Of a stretch of DNA of 64,000 bases, positions 9,506 through 21,582 are shown piece after piece. The stretch lies in contig OY997590.1 of the NCBI GenBank assembly GCA_963921825.1, positions 40,007,039 through 40,071,038 of the forward strand. The letters are read 5' to 3'. The notes beneath the pieces were generated by a model that ran no database searches, had not been told where the DNA came from, and saw nothing but the letters and a program-made list of their open reading frames with translations. The stretch's first letter is position 1, and each line of letters begins with the position of its first letter. Source of the stretch: Erodium maritimum. Taxonomy: Eukaryota > Streptophyta > Magnoliopsida > Geraniales > Geraniaceae. A program made the translations under genes and the position numbers.

Positions 9506-11522
9506 TCACTCACCAAATAGTAGTAGCATAATGAAATTCAAATCCTTACACAGTAGATGCTGTAGCAGATGCTCTAGCAGAAGCAAGCCCAGGGCATGTG
9601 CGTTTGTTGTGCCAACATTAGAACAATTCCCACATTTTTGGGGACGCTTCGGAGCCGCTTGATCCTCATCAAGATTCCACTCTGATTCTCGCAACACTAG
9701 GTAAATGGTTCCAGTATATGCCAGAGCCCATGCTTCTACCGTGTAATATTTCGAGCACAAGGAATATATCTCTACCCGAGCATGCTCACAACACGCTAAG
9801 GCATGTTCATAAGGAATTCTATCCAGATCAAACACCCGGCAACTACACCGCTTCATCCCCAAATCAACATAGACGTCATTTTGTTCACTATTAACCCGAT
9901 ACTGGTCGTGTAGGTTCATTGGTATTATTCGGGTGTCCTTCACTAGATCATTCCTACTTGACATGATACTCTCTACCTTAGGAGTAACAGCTTGGGAAAG
10001 AGGTAATTTGTCCAACACATCTAAACGAAGCATGAACTAATGACTAACCAGTCTCTGCATGACGTTTAACAGCTCTACAATAGGCCACTTTCTCTCTTCT
10101 AGTATTGCATTGTTGATACACTCAGCACCGTTCCTGGTCATGAGATTGTACCGAGCGGCTTCGAAGTAAGCTCTCGCCCACTGATGACGTTAAAGGTTCG
10201 TTGTCTCCAGATATTGCGCTGCCTTGGGGTACACTGCTTTCAACTTTTCAAACTTGGCTAGGAACCTCTCCACTGTGTAAGCATCAACAATTTTTTCGAA
10301 TAAACTCGACAATTTGTCTTTCGGATGACCCCCATGATAATCTCTGACATTTTGGGTGAGATGCCACCTACAATGGCCATGTTTAGCAGTTGGGTAGAGG
10401 GTCGCCACTGAATGGATGATACTTTTATGCCTATCAGAAATTATAACCAAGTCCTCCTCGTCCGGGATCAACGACCTCAACTTTTCGAAGAACCATCCCC
10501 ATGACTCGTTGTTCTTCGAGTCTTGAATTATCGCCCATGCAACTGGATATTGGTGATGATTAGCATCTTGACCTGTAGCAATTATCATAATCCCTTTATA
10601 CTTTGTTTTCAACCACGTCACATCTACTGCGAGCACATTCCTTAAAGCAGTGTTAAATCCAGTAATGCATGGTCGATATGCTACGAAAACATATTTAAAT
10701 CTACTGTGTTCATCCACCTCCAAATGAGTTACTGCGCCTTCTTTATGCTTTCGAACCTGTTCTAAATAAAGAGGGAGTAATCCATAACTTAATTAAGGAT
10801 CCCCTACAAGTTTAATCAACGCCAGTGTTCTTACCTTCCAGCATTTCCAGTATTTGTAATCGCCTAAACCATCTCCCTTCAATTCGTCTTGAACTAGCAA
10901 AGGTCTGGGAATCTTTTTCCCACCAGCATATTTTTTAGCCAAACTACAAGCAATTTGTTCCGTTGTCAGAAGACCTATTTGGGTGTTCCGATCACTGGTC
11001 TGACAAGTATGCAAAGACTCATATGTTCTGATGGAGAAAGTATATGATCTCCGATCCTTTGCTGCACGTACTCTCCATCCACAATTATCGCTAACTCATT
11101 TTGCAACGTATAATTCCTTGTTTGATCTATCACGACGTATCCGAAAATTCTTCTTCTGCTGAAGCTCTGTCAGATACATCATCATTGCTCGCTTGTCCCG
11201 AAACTATTTGCCGACTACTAAATCTGACCCATCCCTAAATCCGATCCTGGTTTGTTCTATATCAACCGTATCTAACATTGTCAATGATCTCCTCTGGCAT
11301 CAATCCTCCTTCAAATCCCTTAGCTACGTAACTAAGTTTTAATTTTGTCTCACTTTCCTTCACCCCGATCCCAGAATAAATGCGCTGCTTTAATGTGTTC
11401 AGTGTTGTACTATCATCAACAGGAAAACTAAAAACTACCTCGTTTTCTGATTTCCAGTTATACTTGCCACCCTCTACCTTATATTCCCCATCGTAAGTAA
11501 CACGTATTGCAACTCTACCCAT
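9506..11522 (-). pseudogene. MURA-type Mutator transposase, decayed
   Basis: The gene reads leftward from ATG at 11522. The first 86 residues are the N-terminal domain that precedes MuDR plug domains. From about 11250 to 10793 comes the MuDR DNA-binding segment, with WRVRAAKDRRSYTF and HTC motifs. At 10723-10190 is the DDE core: VDVTWLKTKY with the first Asp, IISDRHKSI with the second, and CRWHL. The third acidic residue probably lies in NGAECINNA near 10115. A SWIM zinc finger (CSCRVFDLDRIPYEHALACC) lies near 9860-9800 and a CGNC start of a zinc knuckle near 9635. In-frame stops at about 11190, 11090 and 10790, plus breaks between segments, mean this copy cannot make full-length transposase. 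Its 5' leader continues across the gypsy insertion to about 22200. Confidence 0.85.
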
Positions 11523-11630
11523 TCCTGTAACAACAAAAACAACAATTACAAAACCTCACACGTTCCTGTACACAATAACAACAATTACAACTCCACAAAG
11601 TATATTACAAATTATTGGATATGCAACTGG

Positions 11631-11699
11631 CCGCACGGTGGCTAACCACCCGCACGGGCAGTGACAAGTGCTGTCGCACGGGTGTATACGGTCGTGCGG
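11631..11699. repeat. CCGCACGG motif cluster in the transposase 5' region, left of the gypsy insertion
   Basis: Exact copies at 11631-11638 and 11650-11657 and variants TCGCACGG near 11674 and TCGTGCGG near 11692. The array is continued by the cluster at 21601-21715 once the gypsy element is removed. Confidence 0.7.
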
Positions 11700-11707
11700 T
11701 CACTTGC

Positions 11708-12624
11708 TCTCACGCCCCAAATCCGGTTTTGACCGGACTCGAGACGTGACCTGAGTTGAAATAATTAGGAAACGTAAACGATAGATAAAAGTTCCAAAAT
11801 CTCATACAAACTCCGTCAAAAGAAGACATATCAGTAAATGGTTTAAAACATCGTGAGTCACAGCTCAACATGGATAGTCAAATAAAGTATGTTCAACACG
11901 AGAGACCAACATAACTCTAGTAAAAACCCAAAGAAGTCCCAAAGCTCCCTAGCCTCGACTTCCCTAGACATCCGGTACTCTTGTAAAACAGTTAGAAACC
12001 AAAGGGGATGAGCTGATGCTCAGTAGGAAAAACCTTAATAACTCAACCCTTAAGTTAAAGATGAACTGTCTACGAATGTAACCCGAACAACAGAACAATA
12101 TAATAAATAAGGAAGTGATAAAGAATCAGAAATAATTACAACAACGTAATAGTATCCAAGTAACAGTGACATAAATAAGTTCATAATAAATATTTTTAAA
12201 GACGAATAATAGTAAACTGGGAAATATCAGTATCTTGCCAACCACTTGCTTTCTCAAGCCTCCGATCCGTGGATAGATTCTGGGATCACTTCGGTTCCCA
12301 TAATCCGATCCACCAGAGTATCCACATCACATCAGATTTTCCCTCGGTCCAGAGGAGGTACATGCATCGAGGCACCGAAACCAATTCGGAAATGCCACCT
12401 AAGGACCATATATCATAGGGGACCAAGTAGTGCACCCACTGGGATGCAGTTCCTTGGGGTGAAACCATAAGTAATCCTTTCCCCGCAGGGTAAAATGTCT
12501 AATTGCCCGCAGGCCCAATAATCAATGCCCCGTAGGGTCCCATAACTAAATGCCCGCAGTCCCGATAACCAAATGAATATCCCACAGGATCTGCCAACAA
12601 TCAATTCTCGTAATATTCAGTATG
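11708..12624 (-). repeat. Truncated 3' LTR of the chromovirus
   Basis: It is nearly identical to 18682-19597 of the complete LTR but stops there: at 12625 the sequence jumps to the end of the integrase frame. About 2 kb of the LTR start and the polypurine tract are therefore missing. Both sides of the join share CAGTA, suggesting a deletion at a short homology. Confidence 0.8.
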
Positions 12625-12640
12625 CATATCCCAAAGTACC

Positions 12641-15600
12641 TCAAAGGTCAAACAGGTGGGGGTACTTCTCTCGGATCTCGTCCTCTCGCTCCCAGGTCGA
12701 GTCAGCTCCCTGATGCCTCCACTGTACTCGAACCAAAGGTATAGTAGTCTTCCTCAAGACTTTCTCTCCCGTATCCACGATCCTGATGGGTTGCTCCTCA
12801 TAAGAGACATCATCTGCGACCTCAATATCCGCCCACTCTATAACATGCGAAGGATCTGCCGTGTACTTCCGCAGTTGGGACACATGGAAAACGTTATGCA
12901 CGTTCCCAAGTTGCGGTGGCAAGGCTAATCGATAAGCTACAGCTCCAATCCTCTCTAAGACCTCAAATGGTACAATGAAACGCGGGGATAGCTTTCCTCC
13001 ACCGCGGTTGAACCGTAGCAATCCCTTCTTCGGGCTCACCCTCAGAAATACGTGGTCGCCGACCTGGAACTCAAGCGGCCTACGCCGTTGGTCTGCATAG
13101 CTCTTCTGACGACTCTGTGCGGTCTTCAACCGTTCTCTGATCAATGTGACCTTCTCTGTTGTCTCTCTGACCATGTCTGGTCCAAGCAAGCTCCGGTCTC
13201 CGACCTCAGACCAACATACCGGCGACCTACACGGTCTGCCATACAAAGCCTCAAATGGTGCCATACCAATGCTGGACTGATAACTGTTGTTGTACGCGAA
13301 CTCTGCCAGAGGCAGATGATCCTCCCATGATCCCTGAAAGTCAAGCACACAGGCTCGAAGCATGTCTTCTAAAATCTGAATGGTGCGTTCTGACTGTCCA
13401 TCTGTCTTAGGATGGTAAGCTGTGCTCAACAGCACCTCAGTCCCCAAAGCCTTCTGTAAACTCTTCCAGAATCTGGATGTGAAACGAGGATCCCTATCAG
13501 ATACTACCAACACCGGCACTCCATGTAGACGAATAATCTCCCTGACATACAGTCGACCCAACACGTCCACGGTACCAGTCATCCTCATAGATAGAAAATG
13601 TGCCGACTTGGTCAGTCGATCAACTATAACCCAAACAGCATCATGTCCCTTGGACGACCTCGGTAGTCCACTCACAAAATCCATAGTCACGTGTTCCCAC
13701 TTCCACTCGGAAACCGGTAAAGGCTGTAGCAACCCAGCGGGACGTTGATTCTCCGCCTTCACCTGTTGACAGGTAAGACACCTCGAAACAAAGAGTGCAA
13801 CTGCCCTGTGCATCCCCCTCCACCAGAACTGTCGTCGGATGTATCTATACATCTTGGTGCCACCGGGGTGCACTGCAAGTCGTGAGTGGTGACAGTCTCT
13901 CAACACTGTGTCCCTACACTCTAGGGGTACAAACAACCGTCCCCTAAACCGAAGTCCCTGATCTGCACCCAACTCCTAGTCATCGATCTTATCTCCAGCT
14001 ACCAGTCTCTCACGAATCCTCATCGCCTCAGCGTCCTCGGTCTGTGTCTCAAGCACCCGAGTAACCAAAGTTGGTTGAGCCACTAATGCACAAAAAGCCA
14101 TACCATCTGTGATCTCCTCAAGCTCCAGTCTGAACGAGCTCAACTCCTCTAACATGTTCCACTCTCGTACTGCCATGTTGGCCACGCAATGAGTTGACAA
14201 TCTGCTCAGAGCATCCGCGACGACGTTACCCTTGCCCGGATGATAGAGCAGTTTGAAGTCATACTCCTCAAGTAACTCCATCCATCGTCTTTGGCGCATA
14301 TTCAGGTCGCGCTGAGAGAAAATATACTTAAGGCTCTTGTGGTCCGAGAACACTCTAAACTGCTCACCATACAGATAGTGTCTCCAACTCTTCAATGCAA
14401 ATACTACTGCTGCTAGCTCGAGATCATGGGCCGGGTAGTTGCGCTCGTGCACCTTCAACTGCCTTGAGCCGTAGGCAACTACCTTCCCTGACTGCATCAG
14501 AACACACCCAAGTCCCTCGCCTGAAGCGTCACAATAAACGTCATAGCCCACTCCTCGGTCCGGAACAATCAACACTGGAGCAGTGGTCAGACGAGCCTTT
14601 AGCTCTGAGAACGAATGCTCACACTCACTAGTCCAAAGGAACTCTGCTCCTTTCCGAGTCAAGGCTGTCATAGGTGCAGCCAAACGTGAGAAGTCCTGAA
14701 CAAAACGTCGATAATAACCGGCCAACCCCAGAAAACTACGGATCTCAAACACGTTCTTGGGCCTTGCCCACTTCGAAACTGCGTCGACCTTTGCTGGGTC
14801 AACTAAGATGTCGTCCCGGGACACCACATGCCCAAGGAATTTCACTTCTGCGAGCCAGAACTCGCACTTCTCAAGGTTCTCATACAGCTGATGGTCACGT
14901 AACAAGGTCAAAACCACTCTCAAGTGTTCCTCGTGTGCCTCTTCACTAGGCGAGTAAATCAAGATGTCGTCAACGAAAACTACGACGAACTAGTCTAGGT
15001 ATGGTCTGAAGATGCCGTTCATCAAATCCATGAAGGCCGTTGGCGCGTTCGTTAATCCGAACGGCATTACCAAAAACTCAAAGTGTCCGTACCGTGTCCG
15101 GAATGCAGTCTTTTCCACATCCTCCTTTCGGACTCTCAACTGGTAGTAGCCTGATCTTAGATCAATCTTGGAGAAACATGTCGCCCCTCTCAGTTGATCG
15201 AACAAGTCATCGATCCTCGGCATCGGGTAGCGGTTCTTCACCGTCACCCAGTTTAGCTTCCGGAGTCGATCCACATCCTCAAAGCGCCACCCTTCTTCTT
15301 CACGAAGAGGGCGGGTGCCCCCCACGGTGAAACACTAGGGCGGATGAAGCCCTTTCTCTTGTAATTCTTCGAGTTGGCGCTTCAACTCGACCAACTCAGC
15401 TGGCGCGAATCGATAAGGGGTCATCGAGATTGGCGATGTGCCTGGGATCAAGTCGATCCGAAACTCTATCTCTCGCGCCGACGGTAACCCTGACACCTCC
15501 TCTGGAAACACGTCCGGGAACTCGCACACTACTCTTGGCAAGTCTCTGCCACTCTGCTCCACCTCGGCCTCTACTCCAGTAGTCAAAGCGGATAGAAGGA

Positions 15601-15658
15601 CTCCATTCTTGCTACCTAAAACACAAGTGATGACTCTATCACCAGACCGCACGGTCAC
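12641..15658 (-). pseudogene. Chromovirus pol: RT, RNase H, integrase, chromodomain
   Basis: Read leftward from 15658. RT begins with residues around [12 protein letters not shown], then [35 protein letters not shown] and the catalytic FVDDILIYS near 14970. RNase H has [13 protein letters not shown] and [11 protein letters not shown] (14600-14300). Integrase has an HHCC-type zinc domain ending CLTCQQVK, then a DDE core with TMDFVSGLP, VSDRDPRFTS and the Glu in DGQSERT (13800-13370). The end (about 12810-12660) is a chromodomain ending STWEREDEIREKYPHLF. In-frame TAG codons at 15335-15337, 14990-14992 and 13976-13978 interrupt it, and a short out-of-frame stretch affects RT near 15335-15250. 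Otherwise it is well conserved, indicating recent decay. Confidence 0.9.
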
Positions 15659-17441
15659 CTACCGCCGTAAGCCAGTCCATCCCTAGAATCACGTCGAAAG
15701 TAGTCATCTCTAGAACGAGTAGATCACCCAAGAATGGGAAATCTGCCACTCGAACCTCACAATCTCGACAAACCGTGTTCAACACCACCTCCCCCGTAAC
15801 TGGGGTCTCAAGACAAAGAGGTCTATGAAGGGGCTCCGTCACCAAACCCAAGGAACGAGCAAAAGAAGTAGAGATAAACGAATGGGATGCACCCGTATCG
15901 AACAAAAAGGATGCCCACGAATGAAACAATAAACACGTATCCTGAATGACCTCATGGCCGGCATACTGCCTCTCAGCTCTAGCATCTGCAACTGCATAAA
16001 CTCGACCCTGCCGTGCCAGCGGTCCTCCTCTCGGTGGTGGTGGTAGTGCCTCCTGCTGCTGGGGCCTAGCCTGATGTCTCGGGGATACCGCTTCCGCCGC
16101 CTGACGCGGAGCTCTCTGCTGCTGTGTCTGTCGTGGTCGACCGGGAGGTGCCTGACGAAGCTGTGCCTGCTGTAGCCTCGGTGGAGGTACAGCTCCGACC
16201 CGATCGGGACAAGCGAAAGACAAATGTCCCTGCCGGCCGCACTGGTAACAAGTCCGATCCTCAACACGCTGCCGCTCAACAAATCCATGTGGACGATCCA
16301 TCTGCCGCTCTGCGGGTCCTCTGCCTCTCGGGCAGTCTCAAGCCAAGTGTCCCGGCTGTCTGAATGTGGGGCAGAACTGAGTCACTGGAGCAGGTCCAAC
16401 TGATGCTACTGCTGCTCCTCTGCGCATACCACTCTGCTGAAACTGAGGCTGGAAGTACCCAAAAGTCCTCTGTCGTCTAGCATCACGTCTCTCTGATGGC
16501 CTGAGAAACCCACTCGGTCTCGGCCTGACATCTCACTCTCTGGCAGTCTCCCGAAAGTGTCTCTCCACTGCTAAAGCCTGACCCACCAAGGTGGTGTATA
16601 CCTCTGTCCTCAACACAATAAGCCGATCCGCAATGGCAGGGAGGAGTCCACGCTCAAACCGTCTGCAACGGTTGTCCTCAGTCTGCACCATCTCGGGTGC
16701 AAAGCGAGATAAGAACAGGAACCTCGCCGCATACTTAGCCACCGTCATCCCCCTCTGTCGTAGATCCACGAACTGCTGGCGTCGATCATCCCGAACCGAT
16801 CGCGGAAAGTACTGCTCCAGGAACAACTGACTGAAGAGCTCGAAACCCTCACCAACTCTGGTCTGCACAGACTGCCACCAGTAAAAAGCCTCACCCTCAA
16901 GCTGGAAGGTCGAGAAGGAAACTCCCAGGCGTCCCTCAGAAATACCGGACGTATCAAGGTTGCGAGTGATCCGCTCCAACCATAAAACTACTGCCTCTGA
17001 GTCAACACTCCCCGAAAAGGTCGGTGTACCCAAACGACGAAAGTCACGAAGTGCCTGGGCCGTGTGGCTATCCATCTGTCCTGGCCTCTCTACAACGACT
17101 GTCTCCGTAGCAGGCACGGGCTCTGGCGCCGGTGCCGGGGTCTCCTGCTGAGCCCTGAGTGCCGCTAGCACTGCGCGTACTACCTCATCAATGGGTGTAG
17201 CCTGTGTCGGCTCTGCGACTGGGGTAAATCTCACTGGTGACCCTGACGGTCCACCCTCAACGCTCTGGTGCTTTGTGGGAGCAGCATCCCGGGCACCTGC
17301 TGCCCCTGCCAGCCCAACAGCTGGTGGCTGACCCTGCCTCAAAGCTGGGCGACTCCGGGTACCCCTCGGAATGTAAACACCGAACATCACAAAAGAACGT
17401 TGCAGAAGTACGTACAGTTCAAACTTAGTCAACACAACCAA
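15639..17441 (-). pseudogene. Chromovirus gag and protease
   Basis: Read leftward. After a low-complexity Pro/Ala-rich N-terminus comes the retrotransposon gag domain with FRRLGTPTFSGSVDSEAVVLWLERI and FYWWQSVQTR (about 17020-16850). A TGA near 16533 interrupts the frame, which continues to a zinc knuckle CYQCGRQGHLSFAC at about 16255-16215, preceded by a degenerate one. The aspartic protease has LFDTGASHSFIS near 15900 with the catalytic Asp, and ILGMDWL follows near 15690. Gag-protease and pol are in different frames, and the change near 15650 falls in the protease-RT linker. In chromoviruses these parts are usually one polyprotein, so this is a frameshift. The CCGCACGG at 15647-15654 is a chance coding match. 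Confidence 0.85.
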
Positions 17442-18666
17442 ACTAACTAGGCAAGAGGGGACGTTCTCGTGTGTCTCGACGAATCCTAGTGGAAACGGTT
17501 AAGTAGATACGTAGTATATAGTACTCATATATATACAAACAAGCCCGCACCTCGTGCGTCTCACACAGCACATAAATAAAGCAACCAACTCCCTCGGGAG
17601 GCACAAATCGCACACAACACACCCATCGCTGGGGTGGAAAGCACACTCAAAGTGTTTGAAATTAAGTCTTTACTCCTCTTATTACAACTTCCTCTTTACT
17701 CATGTTACTTATCTTTAATCAAATAGTCGAGTCGATCTCGCATCGTTACAACTTGGTTCAGGCGTCCCCGAACCACGTTATAACCACTTGACATCCCACT
17801 ATCACGTTTGACTACAGTGGCGCCCTGTGTCAACTCGTGACAGAACCATCACGTCAGTTTTCCAGAAAATTCGGCATGACCTATTTGTATTTTCTACTAA
17901 CTCTCCGCTTAAGCGGGACAATTATCAGCAAATTTCCACAAATTATAATTCTCACAGAGTTCTCATGCTATGAAGTTCACACCACAATCAACACACATAT
18001 TTTCATGCTTCGCAAAGTACACACTCGCAATCAAAGGGTACCAAATTACTCAAGTTCGATTCCTTTTTAAAGTTACTCCAATTGGGTCACACCTTTCAAG
18101 GTCAAATTCTTAGATAAGTCATATTGCCATAACTGATGCAACACACAACCCATTTCCCAAAATCATAACCATCCGATTCTTCCATAAATCCACTCTTCGA
18201 TTAAACACCCCTTCGACTGTCACACCCTAACGAATCCAATTCCTAACTTCGTCAATACTTCCGTACATTGATCTTTCAGCTTTAACACCACGAAACAACC
18301 AATCATAACGGTAATACACCTAATCAAAATAACAATCTACTCAACAAGTATCATATAACGGTTCAGTCATTGCTCGTTGACCCAATACCGACCTCAACCA
18401 ATCGGTTTCACCAATCTCTGCATCTTACAATCAATAAGGTAAGGGTATCACTCAAGCGACACAACCGTTATAGTAAGAGGAGTTCAACATTAGGTAACCA
18501 AATAAACAGTAAGGCTCGAGTCCTTCTCACTCTATGCATCAACGTGTTTAACTCCGCATCACTGAGTACTCGACTTTAGACTTCCTAACTCTACCCACCT
18601 AAAAGACGTTGGTCCGTGGTTTTGAAAAGAAGTTTAAAATTTTCAACCTGTTTCAAATGAAACCAA
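17442..18666 (-). other. Chromovirus 5' leader, non-coding
   Basis: The 1.2 kb between the primer site and gag contains no convincing frame. It is AT-rich compared with gag and has scattered short ORFs only. A long leader is usual in this clade. Confidence 0.5.
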
Positions 18667-18678
18667 GCTCTAATACCA
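18667..18678 (-). promoter_or_regulatory. Primer binding site, initiator tRNA-Met type
   Basis: On the - strand the sequence reads TGGTATTAGAGC, one base from the canonical TGGTATCAGAGC, three bases after the CA that ends the LTR at 18682. Confidence 0.85.
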
Positions 18679-18681
18679 AAT

Positions 18682-21577
18682 TGTCACGCCCCAAATCCGG
18701 TTTTGACCAGACTCGAGACGTGACCTGAGTTGAAATAATTAGGAAACGTAAACGATAGATAAAAGTTCCAAAATCTCATACAAACTCCGTCAAAAAACGA
18801 CATATCAGTAAATGGTTTAAAACATCGTGAGTCACAGCTCAACATGGATAGTCAAATAAAGTATGTTCAACACGAGAGACCAACATAACTCTAGTAAAAA
18901 CCCGAAGAAGTCCCAAAGCTCCCTAGCCTCGACTTCCCTAGACATCCGGTACTCCTGTAAAACAGTTAGAAACCAAAGGGGATGAGCTGACGCTCAGTAG
19001 GAAAAACCTTAATAACTCAACCCTTAAGTTAAAGATGAACTGTCTACGAATGTAACCCGAACAACAGAACAATATAATAAATAAGGAAGTGATAAAGAAT
19101 CAGAAATAATTACAACAACGTAATAGTATCCAAGTAACAGTGACATAAATAAGTTCATAATAAATATTTTTAAAGACGAATAATAGTAAACTGGGAAATA
19201 TCAGTATCTTGCCAACCACTTGCTTTCTCAAGCCTCCGATCCGTGGATAGATTCTGGGATCACCTCGGTTCCCATAATCCGATCCACTAGAGTATCCACA
19301 TCACATCAGATTTTCCCTCGGTTCAGAGGAGGTACATGCCTCGAGGCACCGAAACCAATTCGGAAATGCCACCTAAGGACCATAAATCATAGGGGACCAA
19401 GTAGTGCACCCACTGGGATGCAGTTCCTTGGGGTGAAACCATAAGTAATCCTTTCCCCGCAGGGTAAAATGTCTAATTGCCCGCAGGCCCAATAATCAAT
19501 GCCCCGTAGGGTCCCATAACCAAATGCCCGCAGGCCCGATAACCAAATGAATATCCCACAGGATCTGCCAACAATCAATTCTCGTAATATTCAGTAACCA
19601 ATGTCCTCAGACTCTCAATACTCAGTCAACAACTCACTGTCTCTGTCCAACACAACCACCACAGACACACTTTCATCACAACCAAGACAAACAACACCAA
19701 TTCATACTTACCGTGTACTTACCTGTCTCCAACCATCGGTACATCGATCACCTGATTGTACCCCTTTGGCACAAGCAGTCATACTCGATCATCCGTTCAA
19801 TCAACAATCATATCAACATAAATACTAAATCAACCAAGTATACATTCAACCGATCAATCATCATGTGAGCAAACCAAATAGTATTCAATCATACGAGCTA
19901 ATCTAGTTTCATTAGACTCTTAAGTTAACCGAGCAATTAGCAACCAAGCATGTGAACCTAGCACACAACTAATCCGAGAGCTCTTCACAGTCTCTCTACC
20001 AGTAAATCAATTTCCCAAGTATTGAAAGCACACTTCACTAATTGTCATCGTCCTAAACATGCATACTAGACTCATCCATTTATTAGTAATTGAAATACGA
20101 TTATTCTAGTTATTCGCATCCTATAGGAAAATCTAGGACCTTTCCGATTTTATTACCCTAATCATGCATACTAAGCGTTAATTAAGAAATTAAGACTTTC
20201 CCTACCTCAAGGTCTTCCTCTCAACACTCTGATGTCACAAACGAGAGTCACCACACCGTTCTTCACACGGGTACCGGCAAGGTCTCCGTTCTTCAATCTC
20301 TTCGTTCTTCAAGATCTTGAGGTCTTGAACACAAAACAACCTTAAATTAGGTCTTACTTTACAGTAACAACAGTCCCCCAAAACCCTTCCAAAAGTTCAG
20401 CTCCAAAACAAGATCAAAACGGTGGAGAAACCCTTCAAAAATCCCCCAGACTGGTCGGTCACGGACACGGTCACGGAGCCGTGACACCGACCCTCACGGA
20501 AGACGTCACGGAGCCGTGACGTGTGCTGTCACGGTCTCCCTCACGGAGCCGTGACGTGTGCTGTCACGGTCTCCCTCACGGAGCCGTGACGCCACCCGTC
20601 ACGGGATCCGTCACGGATCCGTGACGCTCCAGGGCAGTTCCCCCCTTCTTCAACCTCCAGCTCCTTTTCTCCGAAAATCCACAACCAAACTCCATTTTTA
20701 ACCTTTTCCAGCTCCCAAAACCAACAAAAACCTCCTAAACTCCGCTACCCATGGTAGGAATCAACAACTAAACAAGTTTCCAATGATTCTCCAAATCACA
20801 ATCAAATCAAAAGCTCCAAAATGTTCATCAAACTTCAACAAAAGCAACATCTCAACATCCTACTTCACTACTCCTTCTCTAATAGGCAAACACAAGGGTA
20901 GTTCATCAACTTCAAGCCAAAAGCCACAAAACCCAAGAATTGAGAGTAGATGAAATGAAGAGTTGAGAGCATCCATACCTCTAGGATGATGTGATGAAGA
21001 AGAGGGAAGCAAAATGGAGTCAAAAGGATGAAGAACTAGCTCCAAAATCCAAGCTTTCTTCACTATCTTCTTCCTCAAGAAATGAGCTTCTCTCTTGCTC
21101 TCTCCCTTGTAATTTTCTCGGCTGCAACAATAGAGTGTGAGCTGATTTGTGTGCTCAAGTTGCTTTAAATGACCTATTTGGTCCAAATACTAAAAAGCCC
21201 TTAAGGTCCTATCCCTTTAAAGGTGACTTGGGGGGGGTATAAGAGTCAATTTAAGCTCCCTTTCTCATCCTCCAAGCCACACATGACAAGTGTCATGTGT
21301 GAGTCATTTTTACTTAATTAAATTCCAGCTTTCAAGATTTTATCGGAAAAAGGTCCGAAATAAAGTCCGCGTGTGACCGAATTTTAACCTATTCAATATT
21401 ACAGTCAAACTGAAGGAAATGGCCCCACTAAGCTAACCGTGATGGTGGCTAAGCTCGTTGGGCCCCGGAAAAGCTCCGAGTGACTTCCTGCGTCCCCGGT
21501 TGACTTTTCCGGCGAAAGTCAGATTTGTCTTTAAAGGTCACTGGTTCGACCGGGATCGACCGGGAGCGGTTCTTACA
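18682..21577 (-). repeat. Complete 5' LTR of the chromovirus (2.9 kb)
   Basis: On the - strand it begins TGTAAGAACC at 21577 and ends GTGACA at 18682. It is homologous to 22461-25394 on the + strand and, in part, to 11708-12624. It contains a palindrome array (20446-20632) and a CpG-poor 3' part. I found no host gene in it. Confidence 0.85.
20446..20632. repeat. Array of 16-bp palindromes in the chromovirus LTR
   Basis: Motifs GTCACGGAGCCGTGAC at 20470-20485 and 20505-20520, the last 15 or 16 bases again at 20540-20555 and 20575-20590, and a perfect palindrome GTCACGGATCCGTGAC at 20610-20625. Bases 20521-20555 and 20556-20590 are identical 35-bp tandem copies, each with a further TCACGG half-site. 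Confidence 0.85.
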
Positions 21578-21582
21578 CTTGC

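Larger units (their letters stand above)
11708..21577 (-). mobile_element. Ty3/gypsy chromovirus (Tekay/Del-like) inserted in the MULE
   Basis: The element reads leftward: 5' LTR 18682-21577, primer site 18667-18678, gag-protease 17441-15639, RT-RNase H-integrase-chromodomain 15658-12641 and a shortened 3' LTR 12624-11708. Target duplications CTTGC at 11703-11707 and 21578-21582 match exactly. The right terminus begins TGTAAGAACC on the - strand; the left terminus should end in CA but reads GA after one change. Several stops and a frameshift make it non-autonomous. The C-terminal chromodomain and the initiator-tRNA-Met primer site support chromovirus assignment; the Tekay/Del clade is an inference from the integrase and chromodomain style. 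Confidence 0.85.

Noticed and set aside
20446..20632. CRISPR-like array
   Set aside because: Repeat units are short palindromes with no unique spacers of regular length, within a plant LTR.
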